DNA of 64,000 nt. Source: an uncultured Clostridia bacterium. Its GTDB lineage: Bacteria; Bacillota; Clostridia; Oscillospirales; Oscillospiraceae. Position numbers and translations under genes: made by a program. A model generated the notes under the pieces. It was not told the DNA's origin and ran no database searches. It worked only from the letters and a program-made list of their open reading frames with translations. The stretch lies in NCBI GenBank assembly GCA_947170435.1, contig CAMVTO010000003.1:1-64000 (forward strand), in the 5' to 3' direction. How positions within the stretch are numbered: position 1 is the first letter of the stretch; every line of letters starts with the position of its first letter. Positions 50,803 through 60,399 of this stretch are shown piece by piece.

Positions 50803-51752
50803 ATTGGATCGAACTGCACATTGACACCGTTCCGGCGGGCATTGACCCGGTCACAGAGCTGCTCTCTGCCAATGAAATAGACTCATTGATGATAGATGAA
50901 GAGGGCGAATTCAAGGATTTTTTGGAGAACAATAAGCAGTATTGGGACTATGTGGACGACAAACTGCTCTCTGAGAAACGCGGCAAGTGCCGTATTACCT
51001 TCTACCTGGAGGATAATCAGGAGGGCTGGAACCGTCTGGCGCAGGTGCGCATGATGCTCTCCGCCCTCAAGAAGCAGCATCCGGAGTATGCTCCGCTGAT
51101 TCTGTCGATGGAAAACGTAGCGGATGAGGATTGGGAGAACAACTGGAAGCAGTTCTACAAGCCTATGGAGATCGGGGAACGCCTGCTGGTCGTGCCGGAG
51201 TGGGAGCAGATGGAGGACGAATCCCGCATCAAGCTGATCCTCAACCCCGGGCTGACGTTTGGAACCGGCAGCCATGCGACTACGCGGCTGTGCCTGACGG
51301 CATTGGATCGGTTGATCCGCGGCGGCGAAAAGGTGCTGGATCTGGGCTGCGGCAGCGGAATTCTCTCCATTGCGGCGCTGCGGCTGGGTGCGGAGCGGGC
51401 GTTTGCCTGTGATGTGGACCCGACCTGCGTCAATGTGGCCTACGAGAACGCGGCGCTCAACGGTGTCGATCGCGACCGCTATACGGTTCGTGCTGGCGAC
51501 GTGACGGCGGACAAAGAGCTGGCGCGCGAGTTCGGTGGTGCGTATGATGTGGTGGTGGCCAATATTGTCGCGGATGTCATCATTGCCCTCGCGCCGCGGG
51601 TGCGCCCGCTGCTGAAGGAGGGCGGCGTGTTCCTCTGCTCCGGTATCATCGATGATCGCGCCGCAGAGGTGAAGCAAAAGCTGTTGGACGCCGGTTGGAA
51701 CATCGAGGAAGAACGCAGCTCTGAGGGCTGGTATTCCTATTCATGTCGTTAG
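50799..51752 (+). CDS. prmA: Ribosomal protein L11 methyltransferase
   Basis: NPGLTFGTGSHATTRLCL, LDLGCGSGILSIAA. Confidence 0.95.
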   Translation: MNWIELHIDTVPAGIDPVTELLSANEIDSLMIDEEGEFKDFLENNKQYWDYVDDKLLSEKRGKCRITFYLEDNQEGWNRLAQVRMMLSALKKQHPEYAPLILSMENVADEDWENNWKQFYKPMEIGERLLVVPEWEQMEDESRIKLILNPGLTFGTGSHATTRLCLTALDRLIRGGEKVLDLGCGSGILSIAALRLGAERAFACDVDPTCVNVAYENAALNGVDRDRYTVRAGDVTADKELAREFGGAYDVVVANIVADVIIALAPRVRPLLKEGGVFLCSGIIDDRAAEVKQKLLDAGWNIEEERSSEGWYSYSCR

Positions 51753-51767
51753 AATATTCTAAAAACG

Positions 51768-51795
51768 AAAAAGAGGCTCGAAAGAGCCTCTTTTT
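51768..51795 (+). terminator. Intrinsic terminator after prmA
   Basis: AAAAAGAGGCTC-GAAA-GAGCCTCTTTTT. Confidence 0.85.
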
Positions 51796-51855
51796 TCTAT
51801 AGACAAAAACTACAGAACAAAACTAGCAAACGCAAACAAGCCAAAAAAGCAAAAT

Positions 51856-52353
51856 TTACGGAATGTCCGGCATAGAATCATCGTCGTCGATCCAGCTGGA
51901 AACAGGTACCACGACGAACTCGGTAGGCGTGCGGCGGATCACAACGCGCTCCAGTCCAGCGTTGATGATCTGACGGCGGCACATGGAGCAGGAATCAGCG
52001 TCTCCCAACAGCTTGCCGGTAGCGGCGTCGCGCCCGACCAAATAGATCGTACCGCCTACCATATCGCGCCGGGAGGCGGAAATAATGGCGTTGGCCTCGG
52101 CATGGACACTGCGGCACAGTTCATACCGCTGCCCGCGAGGAACCTGCATCGCCTCGCGCGTACAATAGCCTAAGTCTACACAGTTTTTGCGGCCTCTGGG
52201 TGCGCCGTTGTAGCCCGTAGAGATGATTTCATCGTTCTTCACAATGATCGCACCGTACACTCTGCGGAGGCAGGTCGCCCGCTCGGTGACCGTTTGCGCA
52301 ATGTCAAGGTAATAGTTCTCTTTGCTGACGCGGTTCATAGAAACAGCTTCCAT
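51856..52353 (-). CDS. dCMP deaminase family protein
   Basis: HAEANAII and CSMCRRQIINAGLERVV zinc-deaminase motifs. Confidence 0.9.
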   Translation of the reverse strand: MEAVSMNRVSKENYYLDIAQTVTERATCLRRVYGAIIVKNDEIISTGYNGAPRGRKNCVDLGYCTREAMQVPRGQRYELCRSVHAEANAIISASRRDMVGGTIYLVGRDAATGKLLGDADSCSMCRRQIINAGLERVVIRRTPTEFVVVPVSSWIDDDDSMPDIP

Positions 52354-52460
52354 AAGACGATACCTCCATGCATAAAATAGAAAAAATACATAAATTCGAT
52401 GAATACGGTGAATACAATACGATTGCGTTGGTCAATAAATAATAATAGCTATAGACTGAA

Positions 52461-53333
52461 TCAAATACCGCTCAAATCGAATATCGGCGTATATTCCTCT
52501 TTTGCGCTGGACTTTTCCTGCACAAACCCGTCCGCAATGCCGCAAGCGCGCATGTAATCCACGGCGGCGCGATATTCTGCACCGGTAATGCGTCGAGAAA
52601 GTGCGCCTTTTGCCGACTTTTGGGGTGTATACTGACTCATCAGCGAGAAAAGAACGTCACCGGGTGAAAAACGAGACGCCACGAAGTCGATCACGTGCTT
52701 TGTGTTTTCCAGCTGCCCTGGAAGCACCATGTGTCGAAGAATCACGCCGCTTTTCAGCAGCCCATCCTCGTCAAAACGATAGGGACCGACCTGACGAAAC
52801 ATTTCTTCGACCGCGAGAGCCGTAATTTGGGGATAGTTTTTAGCGTTTGATAAGTCTAAACTGAGGGTGTCATCGGCGTATTTAAAGTCTGGAAGGTAGA
52901 TCTGAACCTTCCCTTCCAGTGTGCGCAGCTGTTCGACGCGCTCATAGCCGCCGCAGTTCCAAACCACCGGCACCGGAAGAGGTTTTTCCAATGCTTCCAG
53001 GATCCAAGGAGCATAGATTGTCGGCGTAACTAAGTCTATACAATGAGCGCCTTGCGCAACTAATTCGTCAAAAATATCACGTAATCGCGACGGAGTAATG
53101 AGTTTTCCGAAGTTTTCGCGGGAAATGCTGCCGTTCTGGCAGTACACACAGCCCAAATTACAGCCGGAAAAGAACACGCAGCCCGCTCCGCGCGTGCCGG
53201 AGAGGCATGGTTCCTCCCAGTGATGGAGCATGGCCTTGGCCGCCACGATCCCGGCCGGCATGCCGCAGAACCCCTCACCGCGGGTTTCTGTGCGCAGCGC
53301 GTGGCATTGACGCGGACAAAGATCACAGATCAT
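52461..53333 (-). CDS. Radical SAM protein (PflA-like, COG1313 type)
   Basis: CDLCPRQCHALR...GFCGMP; GCNLGCVYCQN. Confidence 0.9.
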   Translation of the reverse strand: MICDLCPRQCHALRTETRGEGFCGMPAGIVAAKAMLHHWEEPCLSGTRGAGCVFFSGCNLGCVYCQNGSISRENFGKLITPSRLRDIFDELVAQGAHCIDLVTPTIYAPWILEALEKPLPVPVVWNCGGYERVEQLRTLEGKVQIYLPDFKYADDTLSLDLSNAKNYPQITALAVEEMFRQVGPYRFDEDGLLKSGVILRHMVLPGQLENTKHVIDFVASRFSPGDVLFSLMSQYTPQKSAKGALSRRITGAEYRAAVDYMRACGIADGFVQEKSSAKEEYTPIFDLSGI

Positions 53334-53336
53334 AGG

Positions 53337-53921
53337 TTAGAAATTTGGCTTAAAATCCGGGCCGAGGTCACCTCGTGACCAGTGCTTGCGGCACAGGCCG
53401 ATGTATTTATCGTTGGCACCCAGCACCACCTGTTCGCCCTCCTTGAGCACATGTCCCGCGGCATCAAAGCGTGCGTTGAACATCGCTTTTTTGCCGCACC
53501 AACAGATGGTTTTGACTTCCTCCAGCTTATCTGCCATTACCAGCAGCTCATAGCTGCCAGGAAATAGTTCACCGCGGAAATCAGCCCTAAGTCCATAACA
53601 AATTACAGGAATATCACAGTCATCCACGAGGTGCACCAGGTACATGACTTCCTCGCGCGTGAGAAACTGCGCTTCGTCGACAATGATGCAGGCATTCTTT
53701 TGAAGCTCCGATTCCGGCATGGCGCGCATTTCGTGAAAATAGATGCACGGGAACTCTAAGCCGATGCGCGAATGGACAATATGATCGCCGTTTCGCGTGT
53801 CCAGTTGCGGCTTGACCAGCAGAGTCTGCTGTCCGCGCTCCTCATAGTTGAAGCGAGCCATAAGCGCATTGGCTGTTTTAGAGGAGCCCATCGCGCCGTA
53901 TTTGAAATAGAGTTGTGCCAT
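53337..53921 (-). CDS. tdk: Thymidine kinase
   Basis: FKYGAMGSSKTANAL, IIVDEAQFLT. Confidence 0.95.
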   Translation of the reverse strand: MAQLYFKYGAMGSSKTANALMARFNYEERGQQTLLVKPQLDTRNGDHIVHSRIGLEFPCIYFHEMRAMPESELQKNACIIVDEAQFLTREEVMYLVHLVDDCDIPVICYGLRADFRGELFPGSYELLVMADKLEEVKTICWCGKKAMFNARFDAAGHVLKEGEQVVLGANDKYIGLCRKHWSRGDLGPDFKPNF

Positions 53922-54046
53922 AATCTGTTTCCTCGGTTCTTTTTCTTAAAATCAATGGTTGTCAGAAAGCATGTCGGAGTAAAAATGGAGAGAAAATTCC
54001 CGAACGTTTTCTGCGTAATTATTATGTCGACCAGTTTCGACACATC

Positions 54047-55105
54047 CTAGACCAAACAGTTTCGGGCGATTTCGGTAAATACCCGAAAAGCCGTTGGAAT
54101 GGCAAGGGAATCCAAATCCTTACGACCGATCCAACGAAGGTCGGCGCAAGAGCCCTCCACCTCCGCTACATAGCCCTTCATTTGCCACTCGATGTGGGTG
54201 AAGGTGTGTCTGGCCGTGCCGCAGGGCGACAGATCGCGCACATCAAGTCCCCATTGGGCAAGCTGCAAGCGCGCGGCGCCCTCGTCCAGATTTCCCAAAA
54301 CATTGGGAAATTCCATCAATTTGGCCAGCAGACCGCTGTCAGGACGCTGATGAAGGGCGATTTCTCCGTTACGCTGCAAGACGAACACGGTGCGCTCCTC
54401 CGCACGGCGTTTGCGTTTTTCCGCGCGAACCGGGAGCACCGCGGTCAACTGCTCCCGATATGCGACACAGAAGCTGCGTCCCGGACACTCCGCGCACAGT
54501 GGGGCTCCGTTGGGCAAGCATACCGTTGCGCCAAGATCCATCATCGCCTGATTCCACTGGCCGGGTTGGCCCCGGTCGATCGAAATTGACATAATATCCC
54601 GAAACCGTTTTTTCACCTTGCTGTCAGTAATATCATCCCCGCAGCCGACAAGCCTGGCCGCCACGCGCAGCAGGTTGCCGTCTACCGCAGGCTCCGCCGC
54701 GGCGAAGTTGATGGACGCAATGGCGCTGGCGGTATAGTCTCCGATGCCGGGGAGCTTACGCAGCGCTTCCACCGTGGGCGGCAGCTCCCCACCGAATTCG
54801 CTGACAATCATTTTTGCCGCGCGGTGCAGATTCCGAGCGCGGGAATAATAGCCGAGCCCTTCCCAGAGCTTGAACAGGCGATCTTCCGAGACCGCCGAGA
54901 GCGCGTAGACATCCGGCAGCTCCGCCATGAAGCGCTCAAAGTATGGGATGACCGCCGTCACGCGGGTTTGCTGCAACATGATCTCGCTGACCCAGGTGCG
55001 ATAGGGCGAGGGCTGCTCCCGCCAGGGCAGAATGCGGCGATGTGCCGCATACCAGTCAAGCAGCGGCTCGCGCAGCAGATCCAAATTTTCCCATTGTTCT
55101 TTCAT
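54047..55105 (-). CDS. mutY: A/G-specific adenine glycosylase
   Basis: ILPWREQPSPYRTWVSEIMLQQTRV, LPGIGDYTASAIAS, CPGRSFC Fe-S cluster. Confidence 0.95.
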   Translation of the reverse strand: MKEQWENLDLLREPLLDWYAAHRRILPWREQPSPYRTWVSEIMLQQTRVTAVIPYFERFMAELPDVYALSAVSEDRLFKLWEGLGYYSRARNLHRAAKMIVSEFGGELPPTVEALRKLPGIGDYTASAIASINFAAAEPAVDGNLLRVAARLVGCGDDITDSKVKKRFRDIMSISIDRGQPGQWNQAMMDLGATVCLPNGAPLCAECPGRSFCVAYREQLTAVLPVRAEKRKRRAEERTVFVLQRNGEIALHQRPDSGLLAKLMEFPNVLGNLDEGAARLQLAQWGLDVRDLSPCGTARHTFTHIEWQMKGYVAEVEGSCADLRWIGRKDLDSLAIPTAFRVFTEIARNCLV

Positions 55106-55106
55106 A

Positions 55107-55964
55107 TTATATATTAAATCGTGTTGCATACCCGCAGCGGCGGCATAGCTCCTCCGTCGGCGTGCGCCGGGAAAAGCCCTCAAACATCGCCGTGGCGCGG
55201 GGACTGCTCAGAATATCGTCCAACTCCTGTGTGAAGAGGTTGCCCAGGGCGAGGTCTCCCTCGTGGTCAAGACAGCAAGGTACCACGGTACCGTCGACCA
55301 GTACGCCGATTTGCTCGCGCAGCGCGCGGCAGAACTGCGTCGGCGCGGTGTCGGCGGCAAGATCGGGCCAGCAAAACGCACGTTCCCGCTCCAGATACAG
55401 ATTTTCAGCAAGGCGAAAGCTGTTTTTGCGGGGCTCTGCCCATGCGGAAAGCCCGGAGCGCTTGTGAAGTTCGTCCAGAATATAGGGATTGCCGGCGTCG
55501 GCGGCGCCCTCGTTCCATAGACGGAGCGCGACGATGATCCCCTGCCGCGCCGCCAGTACAGAAAACTGCCAGACCGCGTCCAGATACTGCTCCGCAGCAG
55601 CGGGATCGCCGCCGTTTTCCTCAATGCTGTGCAGGGAGACGCTGATCTTATAGAGTGCGCCGGAGCGCAACAGCGTTTCCGCTTGATCCGCAAGCAGCGC
55701 GCCATTGGTGGTGACGCAGACCTTCATGCTCCGCTGCGCGGCGAGCGATAGCAGCGTTCCCAGCTGTGGGTGCAGCAGCGGCTCGCCCATGATGTGCAGA
55801 TAGACGTAGGATACCCGAGGGCGCAGTTTGTCGAGCACGAGTGAAAACTCGTCGGGCGTCATAGATCGCGGTGCGCGGCGCGTGCCGGGACAGAACGCGC
55901 AGTGCAGGTTGCAGATGTTGGTGATCTCCACATAAGCTTTTTTCAGCACGCGCGCGCCTCCCAT
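55107..55964 (-). CDS. Radical SAM/SPASM domain protein
   Basis: EITNICNLHCAFCPG; C-terminal DGTVVPCCLDHEGDLALGN...CRRCGY. Confidence 0.88.
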   Translation of the reverse strand: MGGARVLKKAYVEITNICNLHCAFCPGTRRAPRSMTPDEFSLVLDKLRPRVSYVYLHIMGEPLLHPQLGTLLSLAAQRSMKVCVTTNGALLADQAETLLRSGALYKISVSLHSIEENGGDPAAAEQYLDAVWQFSVLAARQGIIVALRLWNEGAADAGNPYILDELHKRSGLSAWAEPRKNSFRLAENLYLERERAFCWPDLAADTAPTQFCRALREQIGVLVDGTVVPCCLDHEGDLALGNLFTQELDDILSSPRATAMFEGFSRRTPTEELCRRCGYATRFNI

Positions 55965-56230
55965 TTTTTGCTCTGTATGGATGATACCATACCGCTTGCG
56001 ACGCCGCAAGCAATATGATATAATTTTAAAAAATGATTTTTGGTTTACAGACGAAAAATGTCGAATTTTGTAAGTCTGCAAGAAATCACGTCAAAAGTCG
56101 ATGAAAAATATCGTTCACTTTACTAAATTTGCGCCATTTCCGAGCAAAAACAAGTGAGTCCGCCGGAAATGATCTGCCTGGATGCTGCGGGAGACCGCGC
56201 ACCGGAGCCGGCGTGAAAAAGGAGCAATCC

Positions 56231-56989
56231 ATGAAGATTACGTTCATTGCCCACAGCGGTTTTCTGATCGAATGGGAGCACTTTTACACCCTGTTTGACT
56301 GGTGGAAGGGCGAACTGCCGCCGCTGGACAAGACGAAGCCGCTGTTGGTGTTCGCCAGCCACAGCCATGAGGATCACTTCGATAAGCACATCTTTACCCT
56401 GCCGGCCGAGTATCCGCTGACGCGGTTCATTCTCTCCCACGATATTCGCCTCGCCACACGCCGCTGGGAAAAGCTGGGCATGACGCCTGAGATCTTTTCC
56501 CGTGTGACCTCAATGCGCATTGACAGCATTTACGCAACGGAGGCGGGCGGCGTGCCGCTGACGGTGCGCACCATCCAGTCCACCGATGTCGGCGTGGCGT
56601 TCCTGCTTTCCGCCGAGGGCAAGCTGGTTTACCACGCGGGTGATCTCAACTGGTGGCATTGGGAGGACGAGGGCAAGCAGTATTGCACGAACATGGCGGC
56701 GAACTACCGCCGCTCCATTGCGAAGCTCGCCGCCGCGGTGCGGGATGAAGCTGCGGACTGTGGCTGCGCGCCGACGATCGACGTGGCGATGGCGCCGCTC
56801 GACCCGCGGCTGGAGGAGGCCTACGACATGGGGATTGCGTATCTTTTGGAACAGATTCCCGTCAAAGCCGTCTTCCCCATGCACATCTGGGAGAAGTTCG
56901 ACTGGATCGACCGCTACCGCGCCGCACACCCGGAGCACGCGGAAACGATCGTACCGATTCGGAGAGACGGCGAAGTGTTTATTGTTTGA
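56231..56989 (+). CDS. MBL-fold metal-dependent hydrolase
   Basis: FASHSHEDHFD, VYHAGDLNWWHW. Confidence 0.88.
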   Translation: MKITFIAHSGFLIEWEHFYTLFDWWKGELPPLDKTKPLLVFASHSHEDHFDKHIFTLPAEYPLTRFILSHDIRLATRRWEKLGMTPEIFSRVTSMRIDSIYATEAGGVPLTVRTIQSTDVGVAFLLSAEGKLVYHAGDLNWWHWEDEGKQYCTNMAANYRRSIAKLAAAVRDEAADCGCAPTIDVAMAPLDPRLEEAYDMGIAYLLEQIPVKAVFPMHIWEKFDWIDRYRAAHPEHAETIVPIRRDGEVFIV

Positions 56990-57140
56990 CGGAACAATTT
57001 CAAAAAGAAAAGCATGTCTTCAAAAACGTGAATGGAATCTTGCAAATAGCCCTTGCTTTTCGTCGGGATACAGGATAGAATCTAGTCATCCGAGAAAACT
57101 TTTGTGAATTTCTTATAAAAAGTACGAGAGGAGACGCGAC

Positions 57141-58115
57141 ATGGCTAAGTTTAAAGTTTATTACACCATCGAACTCAACGAGGTGGCAACCCACATCTTC
57201 GAGCAGAACGGCTTTGAGGTCAAGGTTTGCTCCCACAACGACGAGGAGACCTACGTCAAGGAGCTGGCAGAGTACCAACCCGACGGCATTATGTGCCGCA
57301 CGGAGCCCATCACCGCGAAGATGATGGACACCTGCAAGAATCTCAAGGTCATCGGCAAGCAGGGCGCCGGCCTCGATAATATCGACATGGACCACGCCGC
57401 CGAGAAGGACATTCAGGTCGTCTTTGCCCCCGCCGGCAACGCCAACGCCGTCGCCGAGCACGCGATGCTGCTGATGCTCGCCTGCGCCAAGCGCTTCAAC
57501 TACGTGGATAAGCAGTTCCGCGGCGGGAACTTCCTCGTCCGCATGGGCATGGAGCACACCGTCGAACTGGGCGGCAAGACGCTGGGCATGATCGGCTGCG
57601 GCCGCATCTCCCAGCTTGTCATGCAGAAGGCGAAGTATGGCTTCGGCATGAAGGTCATCGGTTACGACCCGTACCTCACGCAGGACAAGGTCGGCGACCT
57701 CTGCGAGCTCAAGGCGACCGCCAAGGAGGTCTGGGAGCAGGCGGACTTCGTCAGCGTCCATCTGCCCGAGGTCGAGTCCACCCACCACTCCATCGGCCGC
57801 GAGCAGTTCAGCTGGATGAAGCCCTACGCGTCGTTCATCAACTGCGCGCGCGGCGGCCTCATTAAGGAGAATGAGCTGATCGACTGCCTCAAGGACGGCA
57901 CGCTGTTCCAGGCGGGCCTCGACGTGTTCGAGCATGAGCCCATCCAGGAGTCCAGCCGCGAGCTGTTCAACCTCGACAACGTCATCATGACGCCGCACAT
58001 GGCGGCGACCACCGAACAGTCCGTGCTCAACTGCTGCACTTCCGTCGCCAACGACATCGTGGCGGTGTGCAACGGCGAAGCGCCGAAGTGCCCGGCGAGC
58101 AAGCCCAAGTTCTGA
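57141..58115 (+). CDS. D-2-hydroxyacid dehydrogenase (SerA-like) family
   Basis: GKTLGMIGCGRISQLVMQKA, FINCARGGLIKENELI, LDVFEHEPI. Confidence 0.93.
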   Translation: MAKFKVYYTIELNEVATHIFEQNGFEVKVCSHNDEETYVKELAEYQPDGIMCRTEPITAKMMDTCKNLKVIGKQGAGLDNIDMDHAAEKDIQVVFAPAGNANAVAEHAMLLMLACAKRFNYVDKQFRGGNFLVRMGMEHTVELGGKTLGMIGCGRISQLVMQKAKYGFGMKVIGYDPYLTQDKVGDLCELKATAKEVWEQADFVSVHLPEVESTHHSIGREQFSWMKPYASFINCARGGLIKENELIDCLKDGTLFQAGLDVFEHEPIQESSRELFNLDNVIMTPHMAATTEQSVLNCCTSVANDIVAVCNGEAPKCPASKPKF

Positions 58116-58276
58116 GAATCGCAACAATCCAAGCGGCGGGATCATCCCGCCGCTTTTTCTGTTTCGCGCCGCATAATCGTAAGATATGTCCGAAATGTCC
58201 ATATATTTCACTTGATATATCCCATAAAGATATGGTACAATCAAGACATTCCAAACATACAAAGCGAGGAGAACCC

Positions 58277-59053
58277 ATGGAATCCAACTCCATCCTGAGC
58301 AGTCAGCTTGCCATCGAAAGCGAGAAGCCCCTCTACTCCCAGCTCATTGTCATCATCAAGCGCAGCATCACCACCGGCGAGTTCGGCGTGGGTGCCCTGC
58401 TTCCGTCGGAGGCGGAGCTGTGCGCGGCGTATCACGTCAGCCGCAACACGGTGCGTCAGGCCATCGGAGCGCTGGAGGAGGACGGCTTTGTGGTGCGCAA
58501 ACGCGGCAAGGGTACCTTTGTCGCCGATCCGACGACCCGCCGCAAGAGCGTGCAGTATTCCTTCACAACCGAGGTTTCCCAGCAGGGCAAGAGCCCTTCC
58601 TCAACACTGGTAAGCTTCGAGGTGGTGGAGGCGACGCCGCGCTTCCGTGAGATGATGGAGCTGGAGATGGGGGCAAAGCTCTACTGCTTCACCCGTGTGC
58701 GCAACGTGGACGGTAAGCCGATGATCGTGGAGACCTCGTACTATCCCCAGAGCATCTACCCCAACCTGACGCGGGAGATGCTGCAAACCCACAGCTTCTA
58801 CAGTCTGCTCTATCATGTGGGCGTGACGCCGATCTCGGCGGAGGACACCTACGAATCGGTGCTGCTGGGCGACCGCGAGGCCGCGCTGCTGGACAGCCGC
58901 AGCGGCTCGCCGGCATTCCTGCACCAGCGCCGTACCTCCGGTGAGAACGGACGCGTGTATGAATTTACCACGAGCTATATGCGCGCGGACCGTGTGAAGC
59001 TCCACGTTCTGTTCCAGAAGGATGCCACGCAGTTTGAGCGCCTGGTAGACTGA
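58277..59053 (+). CDS. GntR/UTRA family transcriptional regulator
   Basis: PLYSQLIVIIKRSITTGEFGVGALLPSEAELCAAYHVSRNTVRQAIGALEEDGFVVRKRGKGTFV. Confidence 0.93.
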   Translation: MESNSILSSQLAIESEKPLYSQLIVIIKRSITTGEFGVGALLPSEAELCAAYHVSRNTVRQAIGALEEDGFVVRKRGKGTFVADPTTRRKSVQYSFTTEVSQQGKSPSSTLVSFEVVEATPRFREMMELEMGAKLYCFTRVRNVDGKPMIVETSYYPQSIYPNLTREMLQTHSFYSLLYHVGVTPISAEDTYESVLLGDREAALLDSRSGSPAFLHQRRTSGENGRVYEFTTSYMRADRVKLHVLFQKDATQFERLVD

Positions 59054-59066
59054 AAACGAAAAAAGG

Positions 59067-59097
59067 CAAGCCCCGCGCGACAATCGCGCGGGGCTTG
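59067..59097. terminator. Intrinsic terminator between convergent gntR and hpf
   Basis: CAAGCCCCGCGCGA-CAA-TCGCGCGGGGCTTG. Confidence 0.8.
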
Positions 59098-59142
59098 CGT
59101 TATCGGGAGCGCCGCATGCGGCGGCGCAGTTGCTCAGCCTTT

Positions 59143-59688
59143 TCAGACGTTCTCCATGGTTTCGATCAGACCATAGCCTTCATCGTTGCGCTTGTAGACG
59201 ACATCGACGGCCTCGCTTTCCGTGTTGCGGAAGACAAAGAAGCTGTGCCCCAGCAGATTCATCTGCAAGATGGCCTCTTCCACGCTCATGGGCTTGACGG
59301 CGAAACGCTTGGTGCGCACGACGGCGAAGTCGCGCTCCTCCTGCAGGTCGAACTCCACCGGCACCTCAGCCTTGATGGAGCCCTCGCGCAGGTTCTTGGC
59401 AAGCCGCGTCTTGTTCTTGCGGATCTTGCGGTCGATCTGCTGCTCGCAGGAATCAATGGCACCGCGCATATCACCGTCCGGGTCCTCGGCGACAGCACGG
59501 AACATCGTTCCATCCGGGCTTCTGAGCATGACTTCCACGACGCAGCGATTCTTCTTTTCGACAGCGAACGTGACGGTGGCGTCCGGCTCACTGCGGAAGT
59601 ATTTGTCAAGCTTGCCGATCTTCTTCTCGGCATAGGCCTTGACGGAGTCGTTCAAAGTGATTTTTTTGCAGGCAAATGTAAACTTCAT
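59143..59688 (-). CDS. hpf: Long-form ribosome hibernation promoting factor
   Basis: KFTFACKKITLNDSVKAYAEKKIGKLDKYF; C-terminal KPMSVEEAILQMNLLGHSFFVFRN. Confidence 0.95.
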   Translation of the reverse strand: MKFTFACKKITLNDSVKAYAEKKIGKLDKYFRSEPDATVTFAVEKKNRCVVEVMLRSPDGTMFRAVAEDPDGDMRGAIDSCEQQIDRKIRKNKTRLAKNLREGSIKAEVPVEFDLQEERDFAVVRTKRFAVKPMSVEEAILQMNLLGHSFFVFRNTESEAVDVVYKRNDEGYGLIETMENV

Positions 59689-59741
59689 AACGCTGCGCTC
59701 CTTTCGTTGTTGACGGTTGGGACACCCTTTCGGGTAAGTTG

Positions 59742-59769
59742 ATTATAACACATGTTGTCGGAATGTCAA
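59742..59769 (-). promoter_or_regulatory. Consensus sigma70 promoter of hpf
   Basis: minus strand TTGACA-N16-TATAAT. Confidence 0.85.
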
Positions 59770-59895
59770 ATAGAATTGAAGAAAATTTTATAGAATTTAG
59801 TGAAACTGCCTAAAATACAGCGCTCGCCGGGATTCGACGGTTTTTTCGCGGACAAGCGTGTATCCTACGCATTGGAAGCTTTCCAATATCCCACC

Positions 59896-59936
59896 CACTT
59901 GGGCCGCTGTTCAAGATGAGCAGCGGCCCCTTTTTA
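59896..59936 (+). terminator. Intrinsic terminator in non-coding region upstream of hpf
   Basis: GGGCCGCTG-ttcaagatgag-CAGCGGCCC then CTTTTT on plus strand; no ORF ends here. Confidence 0.7.
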
Positions 59937-59960
59937 TCCTATTTAAAAAAGAGGTAAAAA

Positions 59961-60100
59961 AATTTGCGCCCGCAGGCGCAAATGAACCTGATCGCTTTTC
60001 TGACGACATGCGCGTCAGAAAAACTCTTTGCGTGGAGTGCCGGTGCGCCGCAGGCGTGCGGGAAACGAAACCAACTCAAAAAATTGCTTGCACTTTTTTG
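59961..60100. repeat. Dispersed structured intergenic repeat, copy C
   Basis: ATTTGCGCC-CGCA-GGCGCAAAT; TTTTCTGACG-N7-CGTCAGAAAA; GCGTGGAGTGCCGGTGCGCC; GGGAAACGAAAC. Confidence 0.8.
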
Positions 60101-60108
60101 AAGCAACT

Positions 60109-60399
60109 TTAGTTGCTGACATCGTAAAAATCTTTCTGTCCCGGGCTGACCATCCCCAGCTGATCCCGCGCCAGCTCCTGCAAATACTCCGGGTCCTCGG
60201 CGCGCTCGAGTGCCGCCTCAAGGGTGCGGTTCTCCTGCTCCTGCAGCGCCACCTGCTCGGCGAGCGCGTCGCGCTCTGCGCGGGCTTGGATGAGCTGTTC
60301 GCGCATGCGCAGCAGCTGCAGTCCCACCACGATCAGCATGATCAGAACGACGAGCGCCGCGATCAGACCGGTGCGTCTTTTCGGCTTTGCGGCAGTCAT
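60109..60399 (-). CDS. Septum formation initiator family (FtsB/DivIC-like)
   Basis: Short TM plus coiled-coil: LIMLIVVGLQLLRMREQLIQARAERDALAEQVALQEQENRTL...ELARDQLGMVSPGQKDF. Confidence 0.9.
   Translation of the reverse strand: MTAAKPKRRTGLIAALVVLIMLIVVGLQLLRMREQLIQARAERDALAEQVALQEQENRTLEAALERAEDPEYLQELARDQLGMVSPGQKDFYDVSN

Noticed and set aside
54020-54050. TGTCGA-N6-TCGACA inverted repeat between mutY and tdk
   Set aside because: Short 6-bp arms with no further support for an operator; could be chance.
55107-55964. RiPP maturase system around the radical SAM/SPASM protein
   Set aside because: No precursor-like small ORF, peptidase or exporter adjacent; neighbours are mutY and an MBL hydrolase, so a RiPP role is unsupported.
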